Positions 1-8,670 of a stretch of 46,451 nt of DNA are shown here, one piece after another. The number at the start of each line of letters is the position of its first letter. The stretch's first letter is position 1. Below the pieces are notes generated by a model. It ran no database searches and was not told the origin of the DNA. It saw only the letters and a list, made by a program, of their open reading frames with translations. The stretch spans positions 1 to 46,451 of the forward strand of contig ONRL01000051.1 of NCBI GenBank assembly GCA_900320225.1, given 5' to 3'. Source of the DNA: an uncultured Lentisphaerota bacterium (GTDB taxonomy: Bacteria > Verrucomicrobiota > Kiritimatiellia > RFP12 > UBA1067). The position numbers and the translations under genes are program-made.

Positions 1-318
1 TACCTCTCGCTCGATTTGAACGTGGGCATCGTCTCGGGCGTGGACGAGGCGATCGCGCACGTCAACGCCTACGGCTCGCACCATAGCGACTGCATCGTGA
101 CGAACGACGCCGCCCGCGCCGCGCAGTTCCTGCGCGACGTCGACTCCGCCGCCGTGTACCACAACGTCTCGACGCGCTTCACGGACGGCGCCGAGTTCGG
201 CATGGGCGCCGAGATCGGCATCTCCACGGACAAGCTCCACGCCCGTGGCCCGATGGGCCTCGAGGAGCTGACGACGTACAAGTACGTCGTCACAGGAGAC
301 GGGGTGATCCGCTCGTAG
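1..318 (+). CDS. proA: Glutamate-5-semialdehyde dehydrogenase (gamma-glutamyl phosphate reductase), C-terminal part
   Basis: This is the last 105 codons of ProA, the cytosolic NADPH-dependent enzyme that reduces gamma-glutamyl phosphate to glutamate-5-semialdehyde in proline synthesis. The reading frame is open from base 1, so the gene begins upstream of the window. The characteristic C-terminal ProA signature is present: [20 protein letters not shown], then [14 protein letters not shown] and a terminal GDGVIR. The stop lies 14 bases before the next start, so proA and the downstream synthase-like genes may be cotranscribed. That spacing does not imply a shared pathway. The family call is secure from the signature; the N-terminal and catalytic cysteine regions cannot be assessed. 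Confidence 0.95.
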   Translation, partial: YLSLDLNVGIVSGVDEAIAHVNAYGSHHSDCIVTNDAARAAQFLRDVDSAAVYHNVSTRFTDGAEFGMGAEIGISTDKLHARGPMGLEELTTYKYVVTGDGVIRS

Positions 319-332
319 GAAGGGGCCTCGGG

Positions 333-1703
333 ATGGACGCATCCCCGATCGCGATCGTCGGCGTGAGTTGCCGGTTCGCCAGCGCGCCGGACCCCGGCGC
401 GTTCTGGCGGATGATCATGCACCGTGCGAGTGGCATCGCGCCGTTCGGCGAGGAGCTGTCGCTCCCGTACGGCGGACGCAACCTCTTCGACGCCCCCTAC
501 CCCACGCACGGCGCGCTGCTCGGTCCGCTCTACGCCTTCGTCCCGCGCGAGCAGGACGTCCCGCGCGAGCTGAGCCTCGGCGAGAACCAGGACCGCTACT
601 TCGCCGTGCAGCTCGCGTTCGACGCGCTTGCGGACGCGGGCATGCGTCCGCACGCCGTCGAGCCCGTGCGCGGCACGGTGCGTTTCGGCTACGCGCCGCC
701 GTTCAACTCGTCCACGATGAACTGGCTGCAGCACACCTTCTTCGTGGACCAGACGATGGAGATCATCGCCCACTTCTTCCGCAACGCGCCGGAGGAGACG
801 CTGCAGGCCGTGCGCGGGGAACTCGTGAATTCGCTTCCCGCGCCGGACCCCGCGAGCTTCCTCTCCGGGTCCGGCAACAGCATCGCGAGCGGCATCGCGC
901 GCGAATGCACGTTTTCCGGCGGGGCCACCACGCTCGACGGCGGCGCGCTTTCCGGCATTGCGGCGATCCGCGCGGCGATGGACGACCTCCGCAGCGGGCG
1001 CGCGGACGTGGCGCTCGCCGGCGCGCTCACGCCGCCGCTGTCGCGGCCTTTCCTCGAAGGCGTTTCCGGCGAGGTGCTGTTCGCGACGGACGGCGACCTC
1101 GTGCCGTTCTCGCGCGACGCGCACGGCACGGTGCCCGGCGAGGGCGGGGCGTTCTTCGTGCTGAAGCGCGAGGGCGACGCCCTCGCGGCGCACGACCGCA
1201 TCTACGCGCTCGTCAAGGGCGTGGCGTGCGGTTCCGCGCCGCTCGCCACGCTTCTCTCCGCGGCGGCGGACCGTGCCGGCGCGCCGCTCACGTCGATCGA
1301 CCTCATCGAGGCGGACGGCAGCGGGATTCCGTCGTACGACGCGGCGGAGGTGGAGGTCGTGCAGTCGCTCTGGGGCGAACACCGCCCCGGCGGACCGCTC
1401 GTGGGGATCGGGTCCGTGAAGGGCAACGTGGGGCACTGCTTCCGCGCGGAGGCCGTGGCGTCGATCCTGAAGGTGGCGCTTGCGCTGCGGCACCGCGTGC
1501 TGCCGCCGCAGATGCCGTGCGCGCATCCGATCGAGGCGCTCTCGAACGTGGGCAGCAGCGTGTATTTGCTGAACGAGGCGCGTCCGTGGGTGACGGGCGA
1601 CTCCACGTCCCCGCGCCGCGCGGCCGTGTTGGTGAACGACGGCGGCGGGCGGCGGGCGGCGCTCGTCCTCGAGGAGGAGCCGGAGAAGGAGGACCGCGCA
1701 TGA
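333..1703 (+). CDS. Ketosynthase-like protein lacking the catalytic Cys and one His (pseudo-KS / chain-length-factor-like)
   Basis: The 456-residue protein has the overall thiolase-fold layout of type I polyketide/fatty-acid ketosynthases. It has an N-terminal IAIVGVSCRFASAPDPGAFW (IAIVGmacrfPGA-like), the LRSGRADVALAGA strand region and a C-terminal GSVKGNVGHC block. The usual active-site motif DTACSSSL reads DGGALSGI (residues 202-209), so the nucleophilic Cys position is Ala205. The EAHGTGT motif reads EADGSGI, replacing the first catalytic His with Asp328. The second His is kept (His368). With no Cys it should not condense; a chain-length-factor, decarboxylating or scaffolding role is inference. 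The start follows a GGAAGGGG ribosome site. The stop overlaps the next start (ATGA), so the two are translationally coupled. No acyl carrier protein or active KS is visible nearby. Confidence 0.85.
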   Translation: MDASPIAIVGVSCRFASAPDPGAFWRMIMHRASGIAPFGEELSLPYGGRNLFDAPYPTHGALLGPLYAFVPREQDVPRELSLGENQDRYFAVQLAFDALADAGMRPHAVEPVRGTVRFGYAPPFNSSTMNWLQHTFFVDQTMEIIAHFFRNAPEETLQAVRGELVNSLPAPDPASFLSGSGNSIASGIARECTFSGGATTLDGGALSGIAAIRAAMDDLRSGRADVALAGALTPPLSRPFLEGVSGEVLFATDGDLVPFSRDAHGTVPGEGGAFFVLKREGDALAAHDRIYALVKGVACGSAPLATLLSAAADRAGAPLTSIDLIEADGSGIPSYDAAEVEVVQSLWGEHRPGGPLVGIGSVKGNVGHCFRAEAVASILKVALALRHRVLPPQMPCAHPIEALSNVGSSVYLLNEARPWVTGDSTSPRRAAVLVNDGGGRRAALVLEEEPEKEDRA

Positions 1704-4700
1704 GCGCCGAACCGGGAGGAGCCGTCGGGAGCGAGCTCGTGCTGCTCGGCGCGTCGGACACGGCGGGTCTGCTGGCGTCCGTCCGCCGACTCAAGCATTT
1801 CGTGGAGCAGGCGCCGGGCGCCAACCTTTCGGACGTGGCGTACACCTGCGCGCGGGACTACCCGGCGACGTGCGGCGCGTCGCTGGCGGTGGTCGTTTCC
1901 TCCATGGCCGGGCTGCGCGCGCGCCTCGTCTCGGCCGAGGCGCGCATCGCCGCCGCCGCGCCGCGCGTGCGCGACAAATCGGGCACCTACTATTTCCGCG
2001 ACCGGATGATCGGCGAGGGGGCGCAGGGACGTCTCGCGTTCGTGTTCCCGGGCGCGCCGTCGTTCTACCCCGGCATGCTGCGCGACCTCTCCGTGCGTTT
2101 CCGCGAATGCCGGATGCCGTTCGACGAGCTGGAGGCCGCGCTGAAGGGCGCGGGCGCGGGCAGGTTCGTGCCGTCGGCGTTCGTGTTCCCGCCCGCGCCG
2201 TACTACCGGCACGACGCGGACGTCTTCACGGCGGGCGGCTACGCCGAGGCGATGGTGTCCACCTACTCGGCCAACGCCGCGCTCTATCGGATGTTCGCGG
2301 CGCTGGGAATCCATCCCGACGGCGTGACCGGCTTCGCGGGCGGCGACTTGAGCGCGCTGGCGGCGGGCGGCCTCTTCGGGAAGTTCGCGCGGAAGGACCG
2401 CCTGGCGTTCCTGCGCGAGATGTACAAGCTCGTGAACACGGCCGTGGACCATGCGGGCCTGCCGCGGTGCGTGATGGTGTCCATCATCTCGCCGCATCCC
2501 GGCCGGGCCGAGGAGATCCTCGCCGGCTTCGCGCCGGAGAAGGTGGCGGTGGCGCTGCACTGCTCGCCGCGCCATCTCACGCTCGCGATCGCGCCGGACG
2601 CGTTTGAGGAGGTGCGGCAGGCGCTCACGGCGGCGGGCGTGCGCGGGATGCGTCTCGCGGTGGACCGTCCGTTCAACACGCCCTGGTGCGAGAAGATCCT
2701 CTCGCAGTTCCGCAAGTTCGCGGGGAACTGGGTGGACGACCGCCCGCGCATCCCGGTCTACTGCTGCGGCACCACGGAGCCGTTGCCGCCCAAGGCGCGC
2801 AAGGCGCGCGACGCGGCGGCCGAGCAGTGGGTGGCGCCGGTGCGCCTGGAGCAGACGGTCCGGCGGATGTACGCGGACGGCTTCCGGGTGTTCCTCGAAT
2901 GCGGTCCGCGCGGCGCGACCGCGGGCGAGATCGACGACATCCTGCGCGGCGAGGACCACGTGGCGGTGGCGGCGGACTCCGTGCACCGCGCCGGCATCCT
3001 GCAGCTCCAGCACGCGGTGGGGCAGCTGGCGGCGCTGGGGGCGTCGGTGGAGCCGATGGCGCTCTTCGTGCACCGGCGCTGCCGCGCGCTCGACTTCGAC
3101 TCGCCGCTCACGCTCGACATCCGCCGCGAGACGGAACAGCGCCTCTCGCGCGAGTTCCCGCGCCTCTCCCTCGAGAAGGCGGGGCCCTCCTTCGGCGGGG
3201 CGATGGTCTCCTCCGCCGCGAGCGTGCCCGGCATGCGTCCGAAGGCCGGCGTGCGCGCGGCGGCGGTGCGTGCGCGTGCGCGTGCGCGGCGCCAGTTCGA
3301 CTTCGGCGCGTTCAACCCGCTCATTTCGGATGCGGACGTGGTGGCAGAGCAGCCCGGCGTGTCGCTCGAGATCCGCAAGACGTTCACTTTCGCGGCGCAG
3401 CCGCTCTTCGCCGACTTCGCGCGCGGCGTGTCGCGCCTTTCCTATTCCGACGACCGCCTGCGCGGCTTCACGCCGCTCGCGCTCGTCGCGGCGGCGGAGA
3501 TCATGGCGGAGCTCGCGCAGATGCTCCTGCCGAGCCGGCGCGTGGCGCGCGTGGAGGATCTCCTCAGCCGCCGCACGGTGGCGTTCCGGGAAAACCGCCT
3601 CACGCTCTACGTGCGCGCCGAGCGCGTGCCGTCCGCCGACCCCGCGGAGGCCGCCGTGAAGGTGCAGGTGCGCGAGGACGGCGCGGACGCCGCCTGGACG
3701 TGGCCCGCGTGCGAGGGCACGTTCGTGCTCGCGGCGGGTCCGGCCGAGCCGGAGGCGTTCACGCCGCCGGAACTCTCCCGCGCCCGCGAAGTGCATTGGG
3801 CGCCGAGCGACATCTACCCCGACCGGCTCTTTTCCGGCGCGCTCCTGCAGGCCATCCAGTCGGCGGACCGCTGGAGCGAGGCCGGGCTCGACTACGAGGT
3901 GGAGGTGCCGTCCGCGGAATCGGCCCTCGCCTTCACGCGCGTGCCGCAGTGGGCGCTCAACCCGCAGTTGCTGGCGGCGGTCACGGACGGCTTCGCGCTC
4001 TGGCGCAGCCACCGCCGGTTCGAGGGCGCGTTCTCGTTCGCGTTCCGCCTGCGGCGCCTCGAACTGCACGCGCCGCCGCCGGCGGAGGGGACGCGCCTCC
4101 ACTGCTATTTGCGCACGACGGGCGTCACGCCGCGGTCGGTGCTGGCGGACATCCAGGTGTCCGACGGCAACGGCACGCGCGTGATGGTGCTGCGCGGCTA
4201 CGAGGAGCTGGCCGAACGCGTGCCGCCGGAGTACCGCGCGCTCCTGCTCGCGCCCGCGCAGACGTTCCTCACGTCGGTCGTGCCGGCGGCGGCGCTCGGC
4301 GCGCCCGCGACGACCGTGGCGAGCGCGATGGTGACGGACGTGCCGTACCCGCTCTTCGAGCGCAACGAGGAGCTGTGGCTCAAGACGGTCTCGCAGATCG
4401 TGCTTAACCACGACGAGCGCCGCGCGTTCGCGGAGATGCCGGGCGCGGTGTCGCGCCGCACGGAGTGGCTGTTCGGGCGCATCGCGGCGAAGGAGGCGGT
4501 GCGGCGGTTCCTCGGCGAGAACTACCAGGCGCGGTGGAGCGACGCGGACGTGCAGATCTGGGCGGACGACAGCGGCAAGCCGTGTCCGATCGGCGAGTGG
4601 GGCGACCGCCTGACGGCGCGCATCGACCTCTCGATCGCGCACACGTCGCGCTTCGTGGTGGCCGTGGTGGCGGCGAACGCGCGCGTGGGCGTGGATGTGG

Positions 4701-5041
4701 AGGCTCTCGGACGCGACCTTTCGGACGAGTTCACGCACGGCGTGTTCACGCCGGAGGAGCTGGAGCTGGCGGTGCGGGCGGTGGACGCGCCGAGCGCGAC
4801 GATCCGCTTCTGGTGCGCGAAGGAGGCGCTCTCCAAGGCGCTCGGCACGGGCATCCGCTACTCGCCGAAGGACCTCGTGGTGGAGTCGTTCCAGGCCGAG
4901 ACGGGGGAGATGGCGCTCTCGCTGCGCAACCAGTGGCTTGAGAATTTCAAGATGTTCACGGGTCGGTCGATCCGGGTTTCGTCGACCGTCGTGAAGGGAC
5001 ACGTCCTCGCGAGTTGCTTCATTCCCGAGAGCATTTTCTAA
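1700..5041 (+). CDS. Multidomain synthase-like protein: degenerate AT, hotdog dehydratase-like region, C-terminal Sfp-type PPTase
   Basis: This 1113-residue protein reads as AT-like (about 95-445), double-hotdog dehydratase-like (about 530-870) and 4'-phosphopantetheinyl transferase (about 900-1113). The acyltransferase GHSLGE motif is GFAGGD (residues 211-216), so the catalytic Ser is Ala213. The FHS motif is FNT (Asn326), removing the His partner. In the dehydratase region the expected Asp-His appears as Asp572-Phe573. By contrast the PPTase motifs look intact: GVDVE at 997-1001 and WCAKEALSKALG from 1038. PPTases load the phosphopantetheine arm on carrier proteins, so this may be the only active domain. 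The coupled upstream gene is a KS-like protein also lacking its nucleophile. The arrangement recalls PUFA-synthase-type multiprotein systems, where KS-like subunits without activity occur, but the carrier and active KS subunits are not in this window. Confidence 0.82.
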   Translation: MSAEPGGAVGSELVLLGASDTAGLLASVRRLKHFVEQAPGANLSDVAYTCARDYPATCGASLAVVVSSMAGLRARLVSAEARIAAAAPRVRDKSGTYYFRDRMIGEGAQGRLAFVFPGAPSFYPGMLRDLSVRFRECRMPFDELEAALKGAGAGRFVPSAFVFPPAPYYRHDADVFTAGGYAEAMVSTYSANAALYRMFAALGIHPDGVTGFAGGDLSALAAGGLFGKFARKDRLAFLREMYKLVNTAVDHAGLPRCVMVSIISPHPGRAEEILAGFAPEKVAVALHCSPRHLTLAIAPDAFEEVRQALTAAGVRGMRLAVDRPFNTPWCEKILSQFRKFAGNWVDDRPRIPVYCCGTTEPLPPKARKARDAAAEQWVAPVRLEQTVRRMYADGFRVFLECGPRGATAGEIDDILRGEDHVAVAADSVHRAGILQLQHAVGQLAALGASVEPMALFVHRRCRALDFDSPLTLDIRRETEQRLSREFPRLSLEKAGPSFGGAMVSSAASVPGMRPKAGVRAAAVRARARARRQFDFGAFNPLISDADVVAEQPGVSLEIRKTFTFAAQPLFADFARGVSRLSYSDDRLRGFTPLALVAAAEIMAELAQMLLPSRRVARVEDLLSRRTVAFRENRLTLYVRAERVPSADPAEAAVKVQVREDGADAAWTWPACEGTFVLAAGPAEPEAFTPPELSRAREVHWAPSDIYPDRLFSGALLQAIQSADRWSEAGLDYEVEVPSAESALAFTRVPQWALNPQLLAAVTDGFALWRSHRRFEGAFSFAFRLRRLELHAPPPAEGTRLHCYLRTTGVTPRSVLADIQVSDGNGTRVMVLRGYEELAERVPPEYRALLLAPAQTFLTSVVPAAALGAPATTVASAMVTDVPYPLFERNEELWLKTVSQIVLNHDERRAFAEMPGAVSRRTEWLFGRIAAKEAVRRFLGENYQARWSDADVQIWADDSGKPCPIGEWGDRLTARIDLSIAHTSRFVVAVVAANARVGVDVEALGRDLSDEFTHGVFTPEELELAVRAVDAPSATIRFWCAKEALSKALGTGIRYSPKDLVVESFQAETGEMALSLRNQWLENFKMFTGRSIRVSSTVVKGHVLASCFIPESIF

Positions 5042-5043
5042 GT

Positions 5044-5250
5044 GTCTCAATGTCTCATGTCTCATGTCCCCCCACCAGGTCTCAGGTCTCATGTCTCAGG
5101 TCCCCGCGCCGGTTCCCGCTTCGCCAGCGGCGGGCCGAGCGCGCGGCGTGGGAAAGGGGTGGTGAGACCAGAGACCTGAGACCCGAGACCTGCGGAGACA
5201 TTGAGACAGCGAGACATTGAGACCGGGTGAGACATTGAGACATTGAGAGA
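5044..5250. repeat. GTCTC/GAGAC long inverted-repeat element, copy 1 (complete)
   Basis: The element starts two bases after the synthase stop codon. The left arm (5044-5100) is a run of 7-8-base words GTCTCAAT/GTCTCAT/GTCTCAG. The centre (5101-5158) is GC-rich and contains the CCCGC...GCGGG hairpin common to all copies. The right arm (5161-5250) is the reverse complement in style: GAGACCAGAGACC then GAGACATTGAGAC words. GTCTCAATGTCTC in the left arm pairs exactly with GAGACATTGAGAC in the right arm. No ORF is plausible. As RNA it would form a long imperfect hairpin, so a 3'-end or termination role is possible (inference). Confidence 0.85.
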
Positions 5251-5276
5251 TTGGTGGTCTTGCGGGCGGGGCCGCC

Positions 5277-5360
5277 TGGTAGGGTCGCCTCGCCGAGGCG
5301 ACCGCCAATCTCGGCCCGCTCGGCGAGCGGGCCCTACCATCCGGCCGCGACAAGCGCGGC
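5277..5360. repeat. Triple-hairpin palindromic element, copy 1
   Basis: An outer stem TGGTAGGG (5277-5284) with CCCTACCA (5332-5339) encloses two hairpins: GGTCGCC...GGCGACC (5283-5303) and CCCGCTCGGCGAGCGGG (5315-5331). A third palindrome, CCGCG-ACAAG-CGCGG, follows at 5345-5359. The same block recurs at 14802 and 15176, with a variant at 8281-8340. Confidence 0.85.
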
Positions 5361-5374
5361 TCCTTCCTCTGTTG

Positions 5375-5472
5375 GTCTCAATGTCTCATGTCCCCCCGCC
5401 ATGTCTCGGGTCTCAGGTCTCATGTCAGCGCGCCGGTTCCCGCTTCGCCAGCGGCGGGGCAAGCGCGCGGCC
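5375..5472. repeat. GTCTC/GAGAC element, copy 2 (left arm and centre only)
   Basis: This half copy carries the GTCTC word run and the GC-rich centre with the CCCGCTTCGCC...GGCGGG hairpin, but no GAGAC arm. It ends about 26 bases before the ppdK -35 box. It therefore sits where an upstream regulatory region would be, but nothing in it suggests a specific binding site. Confidence 0.75.
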
Positions 5473-5498
5473 GCTTTCGGCTAATAAAAACCAAACTC

Positions 5499-5527
5499 TT
5501 GCTTTCCAAAAAAGAATTCGCTATACT
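5499..5527 (+). promoter_or_regulatory. Sigma-70-type promoter of ppdK
   Basis: TTGCTT (5499-5504) and TATACT (5522-5527) are separated by exactly 17 bases. The predicted start of transcription near 5534 gives a leader of about 50 bases ahead of ppdK. Confidence 0.7.
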
Positions 5528-5582
5528 ATCCGCGAACAGACTAAAAGAAATGATGAATAACAAGCAAGAAGGAAAGAAACAA

Positions 5583-8225
5583 ATGGCAAACAAGACGAAG
5601 TACGTGTACTTCTTCGGCGCGGGCCAGACGGAAGGCAACGCCAACATGCGCGAGCTGCTGGGCGGCAAGGGCGCGAACCTCGCGGAGATGGCGGGTCTCG
5701 GACTCCCGGTGCCGCAGGGCTTCACGATCACCACCGAGGCCTGCACGCGCTACTACGACGACGGACGCATGATCGCGGACGACATCATGAACCAGGTGCT
5801 CGAGTACGTCGGCAAGCTCGAGAAGTCCGCCGGCAAGAAGTTCGGCGACGCCAAGAACCCCCTGCTCGTCTCCGTGCGCTCCGGCGCCCGCGCGTCCATG
5901 CCGGGCATGATGGACACGATCCTCAACCTCGGCCTCAACGAGACCGTCGTCAATTCGCTCGCGAAGCAGACGAAGAACCCGCGCTGGGCGTGGGACTGCT
6001 ACCGCCGCTTCATCCAGATGTTCTCCGACGTCGTGATGGAGGTCGGCAAGAAGCACTTCGAGAAGCTCATCGACGAGATGAAGGCGAAGAAGGGCGTGAA
6101 GCAGGACCTCGAACTCACGGCGGCGGACCTCAAGGCGCTCGCCGGCAAGTTCAAGGCCGAGTACAAGAGCGCGATCGGCAAGGAATTCCCCGACGATCCG
6201 AAGGAACAGCTCGTCGCGGCCATCAAGGCCGTGTTCCGCAGCTGGGACAACCCGCGCGCGAACGTCTACCGCCGCGACAACGACATCCCCTACAGCTGGG
6301 GCACCGCCGTGAACGTGCAGATGATGGCGTTCGGCAACCTCAACAACCAGTCCGGCACGGGCGTCGCCTTCACGCGCGACCCGGCGAGCGGCGAGAAGAA
6401 GCTCATGGGCGAGTTCCTCATGAACGCCCAGGGCGAGGACGTCGTGGCCGGCGTCCGCACGCCGATGCCGATCGCGAAGATGGCCGAGGTGATGCCCGAG
6501 GCGTTCAAGCAGTTCCAGAAGATCTGCGCGACGCTCGAGAAGCACTACCGCGACATGCAGGACATGGAGTTCACGATCGAGAACAAGAAGCTCTACATGC
6601 TCCAGACCCGCAACGGCAAGCGCACGGCGCGCGCCGCGCTGAAGATCGCCTGCGACCTCGTGGACGAGGGCATGCGCACCGAGGAGGAGGCCGTCCTCAT
6701 GATCGACCCCCGCAACCTCGACACGCTCCTCCACCCGCAGTTCGACGCCGTGGCGCTCAAGCGCGCCAAGCCCGTCGGGCGCGGCCTCCCGGCCTCGCCG
6801 GGCGCCGCGTGCGGCCGCATCGTGTTCACGGCCGCGGACGCGAAGGAGTGGAAGGGCCGCGGCGAGAAGGTCGTCTTGGTGCGCCTCGAGACCTCCCCCG
6901 AGGACATCGAGGGCATGAAGGCCGCGGAGGGCATCCTCACGGTGCGCGGCGGCATGACGAGCCACGCGGCCGTCGTCGCCCGCGGCATGGGCGAGTGCTG
7001 CGTCTCCGGCTGCCAGGAAATCGCGATGGACGAGGAGCACAAGAAGTTCACGCTCGCCGGCAAGGTGTTCAAGGAGGGCGACTGGCTCTCCATCGACGGC
7101 TCCACCGGCAACATCTACGACGGCGTGATCCCCACCGTGGACGCGCAGATCGCCGGCGAGTTCGGTCGCATCATGATGTGGGCCGACAAGTTCCGCAAGC
7201 TGAAGGTGCGCACGAACGCCGACACGCCGCGCGACGCGAAGAAGGCGCGCGAGCTCGGCGCCGAGGGCATCGGCCTCTGCCGCACGGAGCACATGTTCTT
7301 CTCGCAGAGCCGCATCACGCCGTTCCGCGAGATGATCTGCGCCGACACGGTCGAGGAGCGCGAGATCGCCCTCAACAAGATCCTGCCGTTCCAGCAGGAC
7401 GACTTCGAGCAGCTCTTCGAGGCGCTCGACGGCCAGCCCGTCACGATCCGCTTCCTCGACCCGCCGCTCCACGAGTTCGTGCCGCACACGGAGGACGAGA
7501 TCGCCCTCCTCGCGAAGACCACGCACAAGCCGATCAGCCGCATCAAGGAGATCATCGACTCGCTCCACGAGTTCAACCCGATGATGGGCCACCGCGGCTG
7601 CCGCCTCTGCGTGACCTACCCCGAGATCGCGGTGATGCAGACGAAGGCCGTGATCCGCGCGGCGATCAACGTGCAGAAGCGCCACAAGGGCTGGAACGTG
7701 CGCCCGGAGATCATGATCCCGCTCACGAGCGACGTGAAGGAGTTCAAGTTCGTGAAGGACATCGTCGTCCACGTGGCGAACGAGGAGATCCAGTCCGCCG
7801 AAATCAAGCTCAACTACGAGGTGGGCACGATGATCGAGGTGCCGCGCGCGGCGCTCGTCGCGGGCGAGCTCGCGGAGGAGGCGGAGTTCTTCTGCTTCGG
7901 CACGAACGACCTCACGCAGATGACCTTCGGCTTCTCGCGCGACGACGCGGGCAAGTTCCTCGGCTCGTACTACGACAACAAGATCTACGAGAACGACCCG
8001 TTCGCCCGCCTCGACCAGACCGGCGTGGGCAAGCTGATGAAGATGGCCGTCACCGACGGCAAGGCCACCCGCCCGAAGATCCACTGCGGCATCTGCGGCG
8101 AGCACGGCGGCGACCCGTCCTCGGTCGAGTTCTGCCACCGCATCGGCCTGAACTACGTCAGCTGCTCGCCGTTCCGCGTGCCGATCGCTCGCCTTGCGGC
8201 GGCGCAGGCCGCCCTGCGCAAGTAG
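5583..8225 (+). CDS. ppdK: Pyruvate, phosphate dikinase
   Basis: The 880-residue length matches bacterial PPDK, which interconverts pyruvate + ATP + Pi with phosphoenolpyruvate + AMP + PPi in the cytosol. The N-terminal ATP-grasp domain begins at GGKGANLAEMAGLGLPVPQG. The swivelling phosphohistidine domain has GGMTSHAAVVARGMGECC with catalytic His461. The C-terminal PEP/pyruvate barrel ends with CGICGEHGGDP and catalytic Cys838. I chose the ATG at 5583 because GGAAAG lies at the right distance and MANKTKYVYFF matches family N-termini; in-frame ATGs at 5550 and 5553 would add residues without a good ribosome site. It has its own promoter. PPDK here suggests a PPi-linked or reversible glycolytic step, as in many anaerobes (inference). 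Confidence 0.97.
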   Translation: MANKTKYVYFFGAGQTEGNANMRELLGGKGANLAEMAGLGLPVPQGFTITTEACTRYYDDGRMIADDIMNQVLEYVGKLEKSAGKKFGDAKNPLLVSVRSGARASMPGMMDTILNLGLNETVVNSLAKQTKNPRWAWDCYRRFIQMFSDVVMEVGKKHFEKLIDEMKAKKGVKQDLELTAADLKALAGKFKAEYKSAIGKEFPDDPKEQLVAAIKAVFRSWDNPRANVYRRDNDIPYSWGTAVNVQMMAFGNLNNQSGTGVAFTRDPASGEKKLMGEFLMNAQGEDVVAGVRTPMPIAKMAEVMPEAFKQFQKICATLEKHYRDMQDMEFTIENKKLYMLQTRNGKRTARAALKIACDLVDEGMRTEEEAVLMIDPRNLDTLLHPQFDAVALKRAKPVGRGLPASPGAACGRIVFTAADAKEWKGRGEKVVLVRLETSPEDIEGMKAAEGILTVRGGMTSHAAVVARGMGECCVSGCQEIAMDEEHKKFTLAGKVFKEGDWLSIDGSTGNIYDGVIPTVDAQIAGEFGRIMMWADKFRKLKVRTNADTPRDAKKARELGAEGIGLCRTEHMFFSQSRITPFREMICADTVEEREIALNKILPFQQDDFEQLFEALDGQPVTIRFLDPPLHEFVPHTEDEIALLAKTTHKPISRIKEIIDSLHEFNPMMGHRGCRLCVTYPEIAVMQTKAVIRAAINVQKRHKGWNVRPEIMIPLTSDVKEFKFVKDIVVHVANEEIQSAEIKLNYEVGTMIEVPRAALVAGELAEEAEFFCFGTNDLTQMTFGFSRDDAGKFLGSYYDNKIYENDPFARLDQTGVGKLMKMAVTDGKATRPKIHCGICGEHGGDPSSVEFCHRIGLNYVSCSPFRVPIARLAAAQAALRK

Positions 8226-8410
8226 CCCCTGGGAGGTTGCGCTCCTGCGCGACCGCCGCCTGTTAGTGTCGCCTCGCGCCGGTAGGGCGGTCGCCCCGCG
8301 ACCGCCGTCTGGTAGGGTCGCCTCGCCGAGGCGACCGTCCCCCCAGCGGGAGCGGCCGCGCTTGTCGCGGCCGTATGGAGAGCCGCCATCTTGGCGGCTC
8401 TCTTCTGTTG
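8226..8410. repeat. Cluster of short palindromic repeats downstream of ppdK
   Basis: This non-coding stretch is a mosaic of hairpin modules seen elsewhere in the window. They are GGTTGCGCTCCTGCGCGACC (8236-8255, relatives at 28839 and 33414), a TAGGGTCGCCTCGCCGAGGCG variant of the triple-hairpin element (about 8281-8340), a GCGGCCGCG...CGCGGCCG palindrome (about 8352-8373) and AGCCGCCATCTTGGCGGCT (8381-8399, relatives at 10124 and 38698). No gene or T-tract terminator is evident. Confidence 0.75.
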
Positions 8411-8508
8411 GTCTCAATGTCTCATGTCTCTCGCGCCAGGTCTCGGGTCTCAGGTCTCATGTCCGCGCGCCGGTTCCCGCTTCGCCAGCAGCGGGTCCAG
8501 CGCGCGGC
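8411..8508. repeat. GTCTC/GAGAC element, copy 3 (left arm and centre only)
   Basis: This is the same half-element as at 5375: GTCTC words followed by the GC-rich centre, without the GAGAC arm. It precedes the promoter of the first secreted paralog by about 50 bases. Confidence 0.75.
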
Positions 8509-8561
8509 TTCGCCATCGGCAAAGCGCCTCCAACTTTTTTCAACTTTTTTCTCCCACCCCC

Positions 8562-8590
8562 TTGCGCTCTCCTTTCGCTTTTGCTACACT
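8562..8590 (+). promoter_or_regulatory. Promoter of the first secreted paralog
   Basis: TTGCGC (8562-8567) and TACACT (8585-8590) are spaced by 17 bases, preceded by two CAACTTTTTT tracts at 8531-8550. The paralogous upstream region at 10694 keeps TACACT and one T tract but lacks the segment holding this -35 box, so the two genes probably differ in promoter strength. Confidence 0.65.
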
Positions 8591-8618
8591 TGCAACCGTC
8601 AGCAGTGGGCCGGGCCTT

Positions 8619-8653
8619 CCGAAGAGGCGCGGGCTACCCCCATTCCCCTTCGG
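8619..8653 (+). promoter_or_regulatory. Conserved leader hairpin upstream of the secreted paralog
   Basis: CCGAAGAGG (8619-8627) can pair with CCCCTTCGG (8645-8653) just upstream of the AAAGGAAAA ribosome site. In the paralogous leader (10728-10762) the arms are CCAAAGGGG and CCCCTTTGG: the third base pair changes from G-C to A-T on both sides. This is one clear compensatory change, suggesting that the RNA fold is maintained. Confidence 0.6.
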
Positions 8654-8670
8654 ATCGAAAGGAAAACGAA

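Noticed and set aside
368-1699. N-terminal extension of the AT/PPTase gene back to 368
   Set aside because: The extension is a shadow of the KS-like gene in another frame (Arg-rich). The ATG at 1700 overlaps the KS stop in the usual coupled fashion.
5541-8417. Long minus-strand open frame of 958 codons opposite ppdK
   Set aside because: It is a shadow of a highly conserved gene in GC-rich DNA, with Arg/His/Ala/Val-rich low-complexity translation and no ribosome site.
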